In this document: piece after piece, positions 50,804 through 59,943 of the stretch | How the letters are laid out: the number at the start of each line of letters is the position of its first letter | Position numbering within the stretch: the stretch's first letter is position 1 | Assembly (NCBI RefSeq): GCF_001426375.1 | Contig: NZ_LMEO01000045.1 | Coordinates: forward strand, 1,298,452 to 1,362,451 | Length of the DNA: 64,000 nucleotides | Direction: 5' to 3' | Source of the DNA: Paenibacillus sp. Root444D2 | GTDB taxonomy: Bacteria > Bacillota > Bacilli > Paenibacillales > NBRC-103111 | Made by a program: the position numbers and the translations under genes | Notes under the pieces: generated by a model | Database searches by the model: none | What the model was told of the DNA's origin: nothing | What the model saw: the letters and a program-made list of their open reading frames with translations, nothing else

Positions 50804-51901
50804 TCACCTCTCCAGAAACTCCCTTTTTCTAATGATATCAGGAAACACGATTCGCTCACCTTTCATCTTCATCGCAAGCTCCAGCGCCTCTACATGATCG
50901 CCAATAATCATGCGGGCGACCGGGTTGTCTTCCCCTTTATTGTGACTTCGGATTTTGTTCATAGATATGACGTTAACACTTGTTGGAGCTGTAATTCGTA
51001 ACCCAGTCAGAATCGCGTTTACCTGTGCTTTGGGCGGAACCATTAACTCGGAACATCCGATATGCTCCAGCGCCTTCCTCGATAGAGCATGCGGAATGGC
51101 CGTGAGCGAGTTCGCATTCAATTCCGGTCTTTTCAACGTTATGTTAAGAAACCGTTTCATCACGGTTACGGAATCCCAGAGTGAAAATGTAGGTAAATAC
51201 GGTGTTATGTTGTTTAGAGCAATATCGGAGCCGCGTTCAACCTCATAGATAAAAGGAATAAGTTTCTCGGCCTCCACGACAAAATCTCCATCCAAAAAGA
51301 GCAAAATATCCGATTGCGACAGTTTGGCACCTATCGATCTCCCGACATCATGGCCCAACGGATCGGGGTAATGAATAATGAGAGCATGCGAGTGCGCTCT
51401 TACCTTCTCTAAGGTGCGATCACTTGACCCATTCACTATAATGATGATTTCATCCAAAGGTAGTCGATTCAACTGCTCCATTACTTTTACAATGGTATGC
51501 TCTTCATTCATCACACTCACTATCGCGCCAACGGAACGCGCTGTAGGGATAAGCATCCAATCGGGGACATTCAATTTAGCAGCTTTACAGTAACCTTTCA
51601 CATACCCTTTCGACGCTGCTTCATAGCTTAACGAGTTGGTAGCAAGTAACCGGGAATTAGCCCAGTGTACCCAAAGGTTATTGAGTGCTTTCTTTTGGTA
51701 AGGCTCCTTCGTAATATTGTGCGCGAGCGCATCTTGTTGACCCGCTCGTTTCCCCCAATTTCTCCAATATAACTGGGTTCTTGTTAGGGAAGGAGTGTGC
51801 ATAGCGGGGGAACGAAGCACGGATTTCTTAAGCCGGATTCGTTTTTTTTTTACTACCGCAGACAGGGGTTGAGGGTTTCGTTTCTTGATGCTCAGCTTCA
51901 T
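50804..51901 (-). CDS. Glycosyltransferase family 2 with N-terminal extension
   Basis: 365 residues; the first 110 are a basic extension, followed by a GT2 core with VGAIVSVMNEEHTIVKVMEQL, IVNGSSDRT, GHDVGRSIGAKLS and the DxD-like LFLDGDFVV. The core is a paralogue of the next gene (shared GHDVGRSIGA, LFLD-DFVV, PHA-SRKAL). Tandem duplication likely. Substrate unknown. Confidence 0.85.
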   Translation of the reverse strand: MKLSIKKRNPQPLSAVVKKKRIRLKKSVLRSPAMHTPSLTRTQLYWRNWGKRAGQQDALAHNITKEPYQKKALNNLWVHWANSRLLATNSLSYEAASKGYVKGYCKAAKLNVPDWMLIPTARSVGAIVSVMNEEHTIVKVMEQLNRLPLDEIIIIVNGSSDRTLEKVRAHSHALIIHYPDPLGHDVGRSIGAKLSQSDILLFLDGDFVVEAEKLIPFIYEVERGSDIALNNITPYLPTFSLWDSVTVMKRFLNITLKRPELNANSLTAIPHALSRKALEHIGCSELMVPPKAQVNAILTGLRITAPTSVNVISMNKIRSHNKGEDNPVARMIIGDHVEALELAMKMKGERIVFPDIIRKREFLER

Positions 51902-51905
51902 GTGA

Positions 51906-52700
51906 TCACCTCATCATTTCTCTAATACGCAATTGGTCATGTAAACTCGCTCTTTCATCAGAGGATTGGATCAGCCACCAAATGGCTTCCAAATGATCAC
52001 CGATAATCAGATCACCTACAGGATCTACATCTTTGGCCCTTCTTCGGATGCGATTTCTGATTCCGACTTGGATAAGCTGCGCTGCCTTGACTTGAAGTCC
52101 GCGTTGTACAGCTATTACTTGAGCCAAAGGTGGAACTGCTAGGTTCTCAGCTCCTATGGTGTCGAGCGCTTTGCGACTAATTGCGTGTGGGATCGTCGTC
52201 ATGGAGGCGCCTTGTAAGTCTGGTCGGCCCAGTATCGCATTAAGCGCGTGTTTGGCTAGAACGACCTTATGAACATTCGCTTTCGTTATGATTCCGTTAT
52301 ATTTATTTAATGCTACATCCACGCCTTGCTGCACTGCTCGGATCAGTGGGATCGTTTCCTTGGCAGATACAACAAAATCGGCATCAAGGAATAGTAGGAT
52401 ATCCCCTTTAGCTTCCATAGCACCTATGCTTCTCCCAACATCATGTCCTAGCCGTTGACTAAACGAGATAACCCTCGCCCCTAATTTCGTCGCTACACGT
52501 TTACTACCATCCGTAGAACCATTATCAACAACAATAACTTCTGTTTGTGGATGCACGCGGAAAGCTTCCCGAATGACTTTGGCCAAGGTACGAACTTCGT
52601 TGCAAACCGGAATGATGACCGATACTTTAGGCTGATGCTGAGACAAGGTGACGCAGGAGATTGGCTGCTTCCGTTTCCGCTGAATACGCTGGTTTCTCAA
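51906..52700 (-). CDS. Glycosyltransferase family 2
   Basis: 264 residues; KVSVIIPVCNEVRTLAKVIREA, VVDNGSTDGSKR, GHDVGRSIGAMEA and LFLDADFVV mark the GT2 core. TTG start, weakly preceded by AGGAG. First gene of the operon; a sigma-K-like -10 (CATAGAATA on the minus strand) lies upstream, but no matching -35. Confidence 0.86.
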   Translation of the reverse strand: MRNQRIQRKRKQPISCVTLSQHQPKVSVIIPVCNEVRTLAKVIREAFRVHPQTEVIVVDNGSTDGSKRVATKLGARVISFSQRLGHDVGRSIGAMEAKGDILLFLDADFVVSAKETIPLIRAVQQGVDVALNKYNGIITKANVHKVVLAKHALNAILGRPDLQGASMTTIPHAISRKALDTIGAENLAVPPLAQVIAVQRGLQVKAAQLIQVGIRNRIRRRAKDVDPVGDLIIGDHLEAIWWLIQSSDERASLHDQLRIREMMR

Positions 52701-52914
52701 TTCGTTCTCAACTCCTGTCCATGGCGGAATACCTGCTTTATATATTCTATGATTGCAAAAGAAAGGAGACAGGGCAGAAGCCGTACAAGTAGAAAACAGG
52801 CATTTGTACAGCCTATCCTGTCACATTAAACATGGATCTGGACATATGTCTTGTACCGCTTTCTCCTCCTCCACGTAAGATAACGAAGATCCATGCAGAA
52901 GAGAGGAAACCAGG

Positions 52915-53832
52915 ATGAAAGCTGTCGTTACCGGAGGTGCAGGCTTTATCGGCTCGCACCTTGTGGAAGAGCTCCTTGCCGAGCAATTTGAGGTCCATAT
53001 CATCGATAATCTGATTTCAGGTAAACAGAAACATGTAAATCCCCAAGCCATCTTCCATTTGGCAGACATCAGCAGCGAACAAATAAAACCCCTCATCGTA
53101 GATATCCGTCCTGATGTTGTTTTCCACCTTGCGGCTCAAGCAGATGTCCAGCGCTCCATTCAAAATCCTGGGTACGATGCCATTGTGAATCTAGTGGCAA
53201 CGATCTATCTACTTGAGGCATGCCGTGACGCAGCTGTTAGCAAATTCATCTTCGCCTCCACTTCCGCCGTATACGGAAACTTGCAGAAAGAGCAGATCGT
53301 CGAAACAGACCCGACCTGTCCTATTTCCTACTACGGCATTTCGAAATATTCCGCCGAATCCTACATTCGTGTGTTCCACCATCTATACGGTCTGCCCTAC
53401 ACCATTCTTCGTTATGGAAATGTATATGGGCCCAGACAAACGCCCAAAGGAGAAGGCGGCGTCGTTGCCGTTTTTATGGAACGCATTCAAAAAGGAACAC
53501 CGCTGACGATTCATGGCGACGGTGAGCAAACCCGCGATTTCGTCTATGTCAAGGACGTAGTACGTGCAAACGTAGCTGCTATGAAACGCGGCGAACAGGA
53601 GATCATTCATGTCAGCACTGCGAATCGAACATCCATCAATGATTTGGCGCGGCTGCTGACGGAATTTCACGGGACAGATCTACCCATTATTCATTCCTTG
53701 GCTAGAGAAGGGGATATTAAACACAGTTGTCTTGACTCTCGAAAGGGGCTTGAATACCTGGAGTGGCAGGCAAGGTATGAGATTCGCGAAGGCTTAGAAG
53801 AAACTTACCGATTTTATATGAACGATGTATGA
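52915..53832 (+). CDS. NAD-dependent sugar-nucleotide epimerase/dehydratase (GalE-like)
   Basis: Extended short-chain dehydrogenase of 305 residues. NAD-binding TGGAGFIGSHL at the N-terminus, active-site Ser in ASTSAVYG and the YGISK motif (Tyr-x3-Lys), then RYGNVYGPRQ and HGDGEQTRDFVYV. Probably a UDP-glucose 4-epimerase-like enzyme supplying a sugar donor for the surrounding transferases. Single gene with its own terminator. Confidence 0.9.
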   Translation: MKAVVTGGAGFIGSHLVEELLAEQFEVHIIDNLISGKQKHVNPQAIFHLADISSEQIKPLIVDIRPDVVFHLAAQADVQRSIQNPGYDAIVNLVATIYLLEACRDAAVSKFIFASTSAVYGNLQKEQIVETDPTCPISYYGISKYSAESYIRVFHHLYGLPYTILRYGNVYGPRQTPKGEGGVVAVFMERIQKGTPLTIHGDGEQTRDFVYVKDVVRANVAAMKRGEQEIIHVSTANRTSINDLARLLTEFHGTDLPIIHSLAREGDIKHSCLDSRKGLEYLEWQARYEIREGLEETYRFYMNDV

Positions 53833-53860
53833 AAAAGAAAAAAAAAGAAATGGGCTTAAA

Positions 53861-53900
53861 AAAACCGATAGTCCTAATAAAAGGGATTATCGGTTTTTTT
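53861..53900 (+). terminator. Terminator of the epimerase gene
   Basis: AAAACCGATAGTCC and GGGATTATCGGTTTT (one G-T/mismatch) followed by a T-run. Confidence 0.85.
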
Positions 53901-53941
53901 CGTTATATAAGCAAACCTTTAACGTTTTTAGCACAATTTAG

Positions 53942-54088
53942 AATCAAAGAGAAGTCGCGATATTTAATGCAACGCTATTGAAAAATAATGAATTCGGAAA
54001 ACCTATACTTAAAGAAACTTGTGAACTTATTCAGGAAGAAAGAATTCGTCATGGTTTAGGTCTGGACCCCATGTTACCTAATCTTTAA
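53942..54088 (+). pseudogene. 3'-end remnant of an unidentified gene
   Basis: A 48-codon frame, entered directly after a stop and without start codon or ribosome site, encodes a protein-like stretch (TLLKNNEFGKPILKETCELI, then EERIRHGLGLDPMLPNL). Looks like the tail of a lost gene; family not recognised. The rest of the gap (54089-54455) holds nothing I recognise except a CATATAGTA box at 54400-54408. Confidence 0.45.
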
Positions 54089-54455
54089 TCCGCCTTTAGG
54101 GCTTACCACTGAGAAATTCTTGCACTATTTCTGTGGGGCAGCTGTTCGAAACATAGTTGACCCTTTGTGTATTGTTAAATGAAAGGCGCTATATGTCCGA
54201 CGCTATTTTTTGAGATCATAACTTCATGATGTCAAAGATCGAGTTGCTTATTTTATGACAAGCGTTAGTGCGCGACGACGGACGAAAAACGCAGCGAACT
54301 CTATAGTTGGATAGGAGTGAAAAAACATATGCCGATTTAACCCGCTGTCTATTTTTCAATCGTTGGGACATCTATAAGTTTCGGCCGCGTTAATAGAGTC
54401 ATATAGTATATGCAGAAGCTAATCTAACATTGAAATACGGCAGGCGGTGATCATT

Positions 54456-55099
54456 ATGGATGATGAAACCAAAAAACAGGAAAGTATGTACGCTACTTCG
54501 AAGCAGTATGCGCTCATCGATCATCACAACCGTTATGAGTTTGCCTTAAGCTTCGTTGCGAAGGACAATGTTGTTCTGGATGCAGCTTGCGGGTGCGGTT
54601 ATGGTATCGGTTTCATGGCTGCAAACTCACCTGCAAGTAAGATTGTCGGAGTGGATCGTTCCGATCATGCGCTGCAGTAGGCACATAAATACTTTCCCCA
54701 TCATAAGGCGGTCTACATCAAAGCAGATATGGTGTTGGAATTCCAAAGCGCTCTACCAATCAAGCAATATGACGTCATCACTTGTTTCGAGACGGTGGAG
54801 CATATACAAAAAGACGGCCTATTTATATCCAGGCTGTTTGCGCTTTTGAAGCCGGCTGGCGTCCTGTTCATTTCCGCTCCAACGAAAACGTTTATCCGCA
54901 TTTAAATAATCCTATTTTCCCAGGGCGTGTGAATCCCCTTCACTATTGTCATTACCGCCCGTTTGAATTGGAGCAGTTAATGACGAAACAAGGGTTTCAA
55001 GTGCATGGACGATATACGCAGCGTCTTCAAGGGCAACAGGTTGTAACAGGCAATGACGGCTTCGTCAAAGTACTGGTCTATCGAAAGAAGCAGAACTAG
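54456..55099 (+). pseudogene. Class I SAM methyltransferase, broken
   Basis: The reading frame starts well (GGCGG before ATG) and holds SAM motif I VLDAACGCGYG, but meets TAG at 54678-54680, continues in the same frame with ITCFETVEHI and LLKPAGVLFISAPT, then shifts frame near 54890 to finish with YPHLNNPIFPGRVNP to the stop at 55099. One nonsense codon and one frameshift therefore inactivate a roughly 215-residue methyltransferase of the kind found in glycan clusters. Confidence 0.85.
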
Positions 55100-55111
55100 G
55101 GAGGGATTAGG

Positions 55112-55642
55112 TTGCAAAAAGGCGTTACTGTATGGTTCACCGGTCTATCGGGGGCTGGCAAAACAACGATTTGCCGGCAGTTGGAAAACCAGTTGCAGGA
55201 TTCCGATTTGAAGCTTGAGCTTCTGGACGGAGATGAAATTCGGCGCCATTTTTCATCTAATGTAGGCTTTTCCAAAGAGGACCGGATGACTCATATTCAA
55301 AGAATGGCTTATATATCCAAATTGCTAACCCGCAATGGTGTGCTTGTGCTTGCTTCGTTTATAACGCCTTATAAGGAAATGCGCGATTACTTAAGAACCG
55401 AGATCGGGTCATTTCTCGAGGTTTATGTGAAATGCCCGCTGGATGAATGCATACAAAGGGACGTGAAGGGTTTGTATGCGAAGGCATTGAATGGTGATAT
55501 CAAGCAGTTCACAGGAATTTCCGACCCGTATGAGGAGCCCGAGAGTCCGGATCTTATTATCGAGACGGATAAAGAAACGGTGAAAGAGAGCGCCATGAGA
55601 GTCATAGCTTTCTTAAAGAATCTCGGTTATATCAGCAATTAA
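55112..55642 (+). CDS. cysC: Adenylylsulfate (APS) kinase
   Basis: Phosphorylates APS to PAPS, the sulfate donor. Walker A TGLSGAGKTT (residues about 10-19), DGDEIRRHFSSNVGFSKEDR and the IRR-type segments, plus the C-terminal FTGISDPYEEPESPDL, are diagnostic; 176 residues is near the usual size. TTG start six bases after GGGAGGG. Not with other sulfur-assimilation genes but among glycosyltransferases and near a sulfotransferase, suggesting PAPS supply for glycan sulfation. Confidence 0.93.
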   Translation: MQKGVTVWFTGLSGAGKTTICRQLENQLQDSDLKLELLDGDEIRRHFSSNVGFSKEDRMTHIQRMAYISKLLTRNGVLVLASFITPYKEMRDYLRTEIGSFLEVYVKCPLDECIQRDVKGLYAKALNGDIKQFTGISDPYEEPESPDLIIETDKETVKESAMRVIAFLKNLGYISN

Positions 55643-55662
55643 GTGCGCGACCCTATGTAACG

Positions 55663-55692
55663 AAACCTGCTCAGCCTATCGAACAGGTTTCT
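55663..55692 (+). terminator. Terminator of cysC
   Basis: AAACCTG/CAGGTTT stem with partly paired loop, followed by CTTATGTT. The stretch from 55693 to 56109 holds no gene I can support, only two inverted repeats near 56006-56094. Confidence 0.55.
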
Positions 55693-56005
55693 TATGTTCG
55701 TTTCCGTACTGGAGAAGGAACCTGCAGCCACGGGGAAGCCGGAGTCTTGGACTTCACCTTTGCGGCAGGCATGATCCCGGTAATCTTCTTGGTTAGCGAT
55801 TCGGATGGAGTTTCCAGCGCGGTCATTCATAATCAAGCAGGTAAAATATTACTATTCATGAAATATTAAACATACAGTAAGTGAAGCCCGGGATTTAATG
55901 TACAACACTCAGCTTCACGAGCATATCCGTCACGACTCATTTCAACCCATTTTATTACGCCGTCCGCTTTATTCGAATAATTAAAGACGGCTAAATCTTC
56001 GCTCA

Positions 56006-56094
56006 AGAAAGAACCTCTATTCCCAACATTAGGAGAAGGAGGTTCTTTTGGCATGAGAAAACCGGTATCGGGAAACATTCCGGCTCTCTCATGT
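56006..56094 (-). terminator. Inverted repeats downstream of the sulfotransferase gene
   Basis: CATGAGA...CCGG faces CCGG...TCTCATG (56053-56094), and AAAGAACCTC faces GAGGTTCTTT (about 56006-56050). One or both probably end the minus-strand sulfotransferase transcript; no long T-run is seen. Confidence 0.5.
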
Positions 56095-56109
56095 TATTGG
56101 TATCAGACG

Positions 56110-56835
56110 CTAAGATAACAAACTCTGCTCCTGTTTGTACTTTTGCAATTCCATTTTCTCCTTGGCCGTAAGGGAACTTAGCTTTTGAGCAAGGAGCTGT
56201 TTAGCATAATCATACAGTTCTAAATCCAATTCGTTATATTTTTTAATTAAATTAATGACAGGAGCCGGGACTTCTTCTTTGGAAAGGCGCTTCTTTGTAA
56301 TATTTTGTTTCGTATAGTGGATATTTTCCCAACCGTACTCCTTTTTCAGCAAAAAGAGCGTTTCGTTAAACATTTCCGTGGTTCCGACAACAGTAAATGT
56401 TTTTAAGATTTCCTTCGCTTTCTTAAGGTCTGGATGATGAGGTATACCGGATGTCATGACTGTCTGAAAGTTGTAAGCTTCGGCTTCCTTCATCACAAAT
56501 TCTTCAAGCATCATGGATCTCACTCTCTCGAATCCCGGGTACGTCTGTAAAAAGTAGTATAAGGAAATGACTCGGTCTACCGGATCACGCAGCATGGTAA
56601 AGTATTGAAAGTGTTTCGGAAAATACTGATGTATACCGTAAAGGTAGTGACCTGCAACTGCCTTGATTTGTTTTTGCACCTCTTGATTTAATTGACCACA
56701 CTTCATAATCTTGCCTTGATAAGTGTCATGATCAAATATTTCATTAATATTGAATTGTTCTCCAAAAATCTTATTCAAAGTTGTCCCGCCGGTTTTGGGT
56801 ATATGCATAAAAATTGTTATTTTATCATGAAGCAT
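56110..56835 (-). CDS. Sulfotransferase family protein
   Basis: 241 residues with the two PAPS-binding signatures: HIPKTGGTTL near the N-terminus (5'-phosphosulfate loop) and LRDPVDRVISLYYF near residue 84 (3'-phosphate site), as in the carbohydrate sulfotransferase group (Sulfotransfer_2). No signal peptide. The C-terminus is a charged helix. Together with the APS kinase 470 bases away it could add sulfate to a surface glycan. Confidence 0.85.
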   Translation of the reverse strand: MLHDKITIFMHIPKTGGTTLNKIFGEQFNINEIFDHDTYQGKIMKCGQLNQEVQKQIKAVAGHYLYGIHQYFPKHFQYFTMLRDPVDRVISLYYFLQTYPGFERVRSMMLEEFVMKEAEAYNFQTVMTSGIPHHPDLKKAKEILKTFTVVGTTEMFNETLFLLKKEYGWENIHYTKQNITKKRLSKEEVPAPVINLIKKYNELDLELYDYAKQLLAQKLSSLTAKEKMELQKYKQEQSLLS

Positions 56836-56910
56836 GAAAATTCCTCCATTCCTGCTATTTGAACAAGTTCATGCTAAAGCCCATCATAACTTTTTCATGT
56901 ATTCCATAAG

Positions 56911-57420
56911 CTATGGGTGATAATAGTTTTCAAGAATAGAAATCTCCCTGTTCATTTCTTCTTGACATTTTCTTGTGCCCTTCTTATCATGTCTCCTAAA
57001 TTTGGTGAGTACTTCGTCTAAATAATACATTTTGCATCCGTTTACCAGTAATCGAAGCCAAATCTCATAATCGTGTGTAAACCAAAAATACGCATTGAAG
57101 TAACCTATTTGGTCAAATAAATTTTTATTTACAACCACTGTGCTGTCATTAACAGCGTTATAAATTCAACTATTCACCGGAAGCTGCGCGAATCCCATGA
57201 TTTAATGCTGTAGCAGTCCTCCGTTCACTTTCCTTAAATAACGGATTTTACTGTGATATGGCGTTACCTTTTCGTTAAAAGCCGTTGAACCGTCATCTAC
57301 AAGTATAACCTCTATATTCTTGTAGGTTTGATTTAACGCACTTTGAATGGACTGATTAACATATGGGCAATTGTAATACGGAATAATGATGGAGACTTTC
57401 GGTCCATTGCTTTCCCTCCC
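56911..57420 (-). pseudogene. GT2 glycosyltransferase, broken
   Basis: Minus strand: an N-terminal part PKVSIIIPYYNCPYVNQSIQ, VILVDDGST and RYLRKVNGG, then a frameshift (TALNHGIRAASGE), a missing middle, and a C-terminal part VVVNKNLFDQIGYFNAYFWF with DYEIWLRLLVNG. Each block matches the intact GT2 gene at 62865-63590. No start codon in frame. Decayed copy of that family. Confidence 0.85.
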
Positions 57421-57720
57421 GAGAATGCACTATTTTGTATTCCAAATTAATGTATTGTAGATTAAGTGGAATCCATATTATCCTCAACCATTAAGGCCTG
57501 TAGTGATTCCATTCTCGATCCGGTTAATGGCAACAGTGTTGCGGTGAATTGAATGCGAAGATTCGGGCCTGCACCTGCCGTGACGATTCCTAATGTTCCG
57601 AATAGTGAAGTAGAGAAACAGGAATGGAGATTGCACCACTGAAACCAATATTCTGTGATGTTTGTGCATCCAAAAATATACCCATAATGTCCACCTCTTT
57701 TCTAGGATGTACTCTATCAT
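57421..57720 (-). pseudogene. Possible decayed small gene, unidentified
   Basis: Minus strand, in two frames, reads MGIFLDAQTSQNIGFSGAIS and, after a shift, GIVTAGAGPNLRIQFTATLL. The texture is protein-like (beta-rich, exosporium- or coat-like) but I cannot name a family. Nothing else is seen in this 300-base gap. Confidence 0.35.
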
Positions 57721-57770
57721 ATGAATACGATTCTATTTATGTATAGACTCTAACGAAGGGAGATTGGCAG

Positions 57771-58265
57771 ATGAGAATACTGCTCGCCACTTATTGGGTG
57801 GTCCCGCATATGGGTGGTGTATGGAACTATATGCTGCAAATAAAGCTGGAGTCGCTTGGACACGAGGTAGATTTATTAGGTTACGGTGGTGATGAGAGAA
57901 ATCGGATTCATATCGTAAATGAAAACCGGAAAATAGAGTAAAAAAACTGCTTCCTTTACTTAGCGCAAAACAAAACCAACTAAACCAATCGTCTCATTAT
58001 ATAGATCCAGTGGTCAAATATTACGAGCTTGGTCGATATTTTTATGAGCTAGAAGCTGCTCGTTTAGGATTGAATAAATATGATTAAATCATACTAGGAT
58101 TGCACCCTTATCCATTATTTGATGGAGTACGAATCGTATAGGAAAAGTCTGGATTCCAGTGCTTAAAAATAGGGCCTGAAGCAATGGTCCCTTGATCATG
58201 CGGTTAACGATGTGGTGAATGTATACCAAAGCGCGATAGCTAAAAAGCGTGCTCTTACTGAATAA
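57771..58265 (+). pseudogene. GT4 glycosyltransferase, broken by frameshift and internal deletion
   Basis: Plus strand: good ribosome site, then MRILLATYWVVPHMGGVWNY and LGHEVDLLGYGG, a stop, a frameshift into VKKLLPLLSAKQNQ and YYELGRYFYELEAARLGLNKYD, loss of the whole middle, and the tail QWSLDHAVNDVVNVYQSAIA to a stop at 58265. The order follows the intact GT4 genes at 58706 and 59944. The central and nucleotide-binding parts are gone. Confidence 0.85.
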
Positions 58266-58284
58266 TGAAACATGGATAAGTCAA

Positions 58285-58491
58285 CTAATCGAGTAGGCCC
58301 ATGCGCAAATGCAAAGGCCTCTCACAGATCCGGAAGTGCGGGTCATCGCATCCGGCTCTCCAGTCACTTTCCCCGTTGGGGATGGAGTTCTTTGTAAATT
58401 GCAAGTAACTATTTAGTCCGATTTCTTCAAACCATTTATTCGGCATCGCATACTGGGCGTAGGTCGAGTGGGAACTTCTCCATGCTGTCAT
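58285..58491 (-). pseudogene. Possible remnant of a group II intron reverse transcriptase
   Basis: The frame reads AWRSSHSTYAQYAMPNKWFE, then EIGLNSYLQF, and ends in a WRAGCDDPHFRICERPLHLR-type stretch. This combination resembles the C-terminal end of group II intron-encoded proteins read on into intron RNA. Upstream reverse-transcriptase domains are absent, so at most a truncated remnant. Confidence 0.4.
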
Positions 58492-58523
58492 TCTTGGCTA
58501 CTTCTTCCTCCATATCTCCCCCT

Positions 58524-58703
58524 TCAACGATGCTTAAATTGATCTAAGAACTGAATCATTATAGGATCAGGCATTGTATAAGTTTCCGGCAAATTATTTT
58601 TAATTTGGTTCCATAGTTTATACTCTACTAGAAAATCCGGATTTGATACCTGAACCGAGAATAAGGAATTATACAAATCTCCGATAACATAAAATGAATC
58701 CAT
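58524..58703 (-). CDS. Small protein (59 aa) coupled to a GT4 gene
   Basis: Begins MDSFYVIGDLYNSLFSVQVS; ATG follows GAAGGGGAGATAAAT, which lies within the end of the GT4 gene, and starts 2 bases after its stop. Hydrophilic, no recognised domain. Probably translated from the same message; function unknown. Confidence 0.6.
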   Translation of the reverse strand: MDSFYVIGDLYNSLFSVQVSNPDFLVEYKLWNQIKNNLPETYTMPDPIMIQFLDQFKHR

Positions 58704-58705
58704 AT

Positions 58706-59920
58706 TTATCTCCCCTTCTGAGCCAAAGCTTCTTGATATACGTTTAAAAACTGCGAGATCATTTTGTCTAACGCCCAGTGTTTCCGCGCCCACAGCTGTG
58801 CATTTCGGCCCATTTGCTTTCGAAAAGCTTCATTTTCCAGAAGTAGATTCAAATGGTTGCTTATCGCTTGAATATCACCTACTGGTAAAATAAAACCCGT
58901 TTCTCCGTCACGAACCATTTCAGGCACTCCGGTAGCGTCGGAAACAATTGACGGCACTCCCGCAAGCTGCGCTTCGATCAAAGAAAACGGTTGATTATCA
59001 AGCATGCTGGGATGAACGTAAATATCGGCATTTGCCAGAAGGAACGGCACGTCATCACGCCGCCCATAAAAGTGAACATGCTGCTGCAAACCTAAGTCGA
59101 AGCTTAAACGGCGAAATTCATCTTCCTGATCCCCATCTCCTACCATCCAACAAACCCAATCGCTTCTTACCCCCTTTAGTTTTGTTAAAGCATTAAGAAG
59201 AATTCGAGGTCCTTTCAGCTCCACCATGCGAGACGTATAAATAATTACCTTTTCACCTTTGGTGGGGCGAGGCAAAGGACTCCATAAAGCGGCTTGCCGC
59301 TCAAAGGCCTCAATATCGTAACCATACGGAAATACCTTAATGTGTCTGCTTGGGACAGAGAATTCATTTACCATACAGTTCTTCATCCACTGTGAAGAAG
59401 CAATCGTCACATCGCTGGAGACGGCGCCGAGATGCTCCCTCATAATAAGATATTTCCATAGATAGGAATCAGGACTCTGTATTAGGAACTTATGCTTAAT
59501 TTCATAGGCTGCGGATCCGTGAATGCTAGCGATAAGAACCGTTTTGGGAGATTTTGCTCTACTGAAAGCTCTAGTTGAAAAAATATCGTGCGTATGGATA
59601 ACATCGTACTTGTCTAACCCGAAATATGCGGCTGCTAATTCCATGCACAAGCATTCCATCTCGTAGTAATTAATCAAAGTGTCAAAATGGAGCGTCGGAA
59701 AGAGGGTCGCTGGCATTTTAACATCCAGCAGCTGCCTAAGCTTTCTTTTATCAACACGATTATGCGTATTCGGCATATGGATCATGAGATTGCCCTCGCT
59801 ATTCCCGAATAGATCAACTCGGTGCCCCATCAGTTCCAAGCGTTCCTTGATTTGATTCATCAAGGTCCAGATGCCGCCAAGATGAGGAATTTGCCAGTAA
59901 GTCGCCAGTAAAATGTTCAA
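58706..59920 (-). CDS. Glycosyltransferase family 4
   Basis: GT-B transferase of 404 residues. N-terminal acceptor half starts MNILLATYWQIPHLGGIWTL; the donor half has KVIIYTSRMVELKGPRILLNAL, VGDGDQEDEF, FYGRRDDVPFLLANADIYVHPSMLDNQPFSLIEAQ (with the E-x7-E type motif) and GVPSIVSDATGVPEM. Retaining sugar transfer from a nucleotide donor; acceptor unknown. Paralogue of the gene upstream. Confidence 0.9.
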   Translation of the reverse strand: MNILLATYWQIPHLGGIWTLMNQIKERLELMGHRVDLFGNSEGNLMIHMPNTHNRVDKRKLRQLLDVKMPATLFPTLHFDTLINYYEMECLCMELAAAYFGLDKYDVIHTHDIFSTRAFSRAKSPKTVLIASIHGSAAYEIKHKFLIQSPDSYLWKYLIMREHLGAVSSDVTIASSQWMKNCMVNEFSVPSRHIKVFPYGYDIEAFERQAALWSPLPRPTKGEKVIIYTSRMVELKGPRILLNALTKLKGVRSDWVCWMVGDGDQEDEFRRLSFDLGLQQHVHFYGRRDDVPFLLANADIYVHPSMLDNQPFSLIEAQLAGVPSIVSDATGVPEMVRDGETGFILPVGDIQAISNHLNLLLENEAFRKQMGRNAQLWARKHWALDKMISQFLNVYQEALAQKGR

Positions 59921-59943
59921 GCTCGCCCTCCCCCAAACAAATC

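Noticed and set aside
52700..52790. Sigma-K promoter for the GT2 operon
   Set aside because: A good -10 (CATAGAATA, minus strand) exists, but there is no AC at the required distance upstream.
55639..56078. Small frames of 65-70 codons on the minus strand between cysC and the sulfotransferase
   Set aside because: They cross inverted repeats, lack ribosome sites and show no recognisable sequence. A remnant gene cannot be excluded, but I do not claim one.
57484..57720. 78-codon minus-strand frame
   Set aside because: Composition is unlike a protein in this frame; the neighbouring frames look more like a decayed gene, which is listed as a low-confidence remnant instead.
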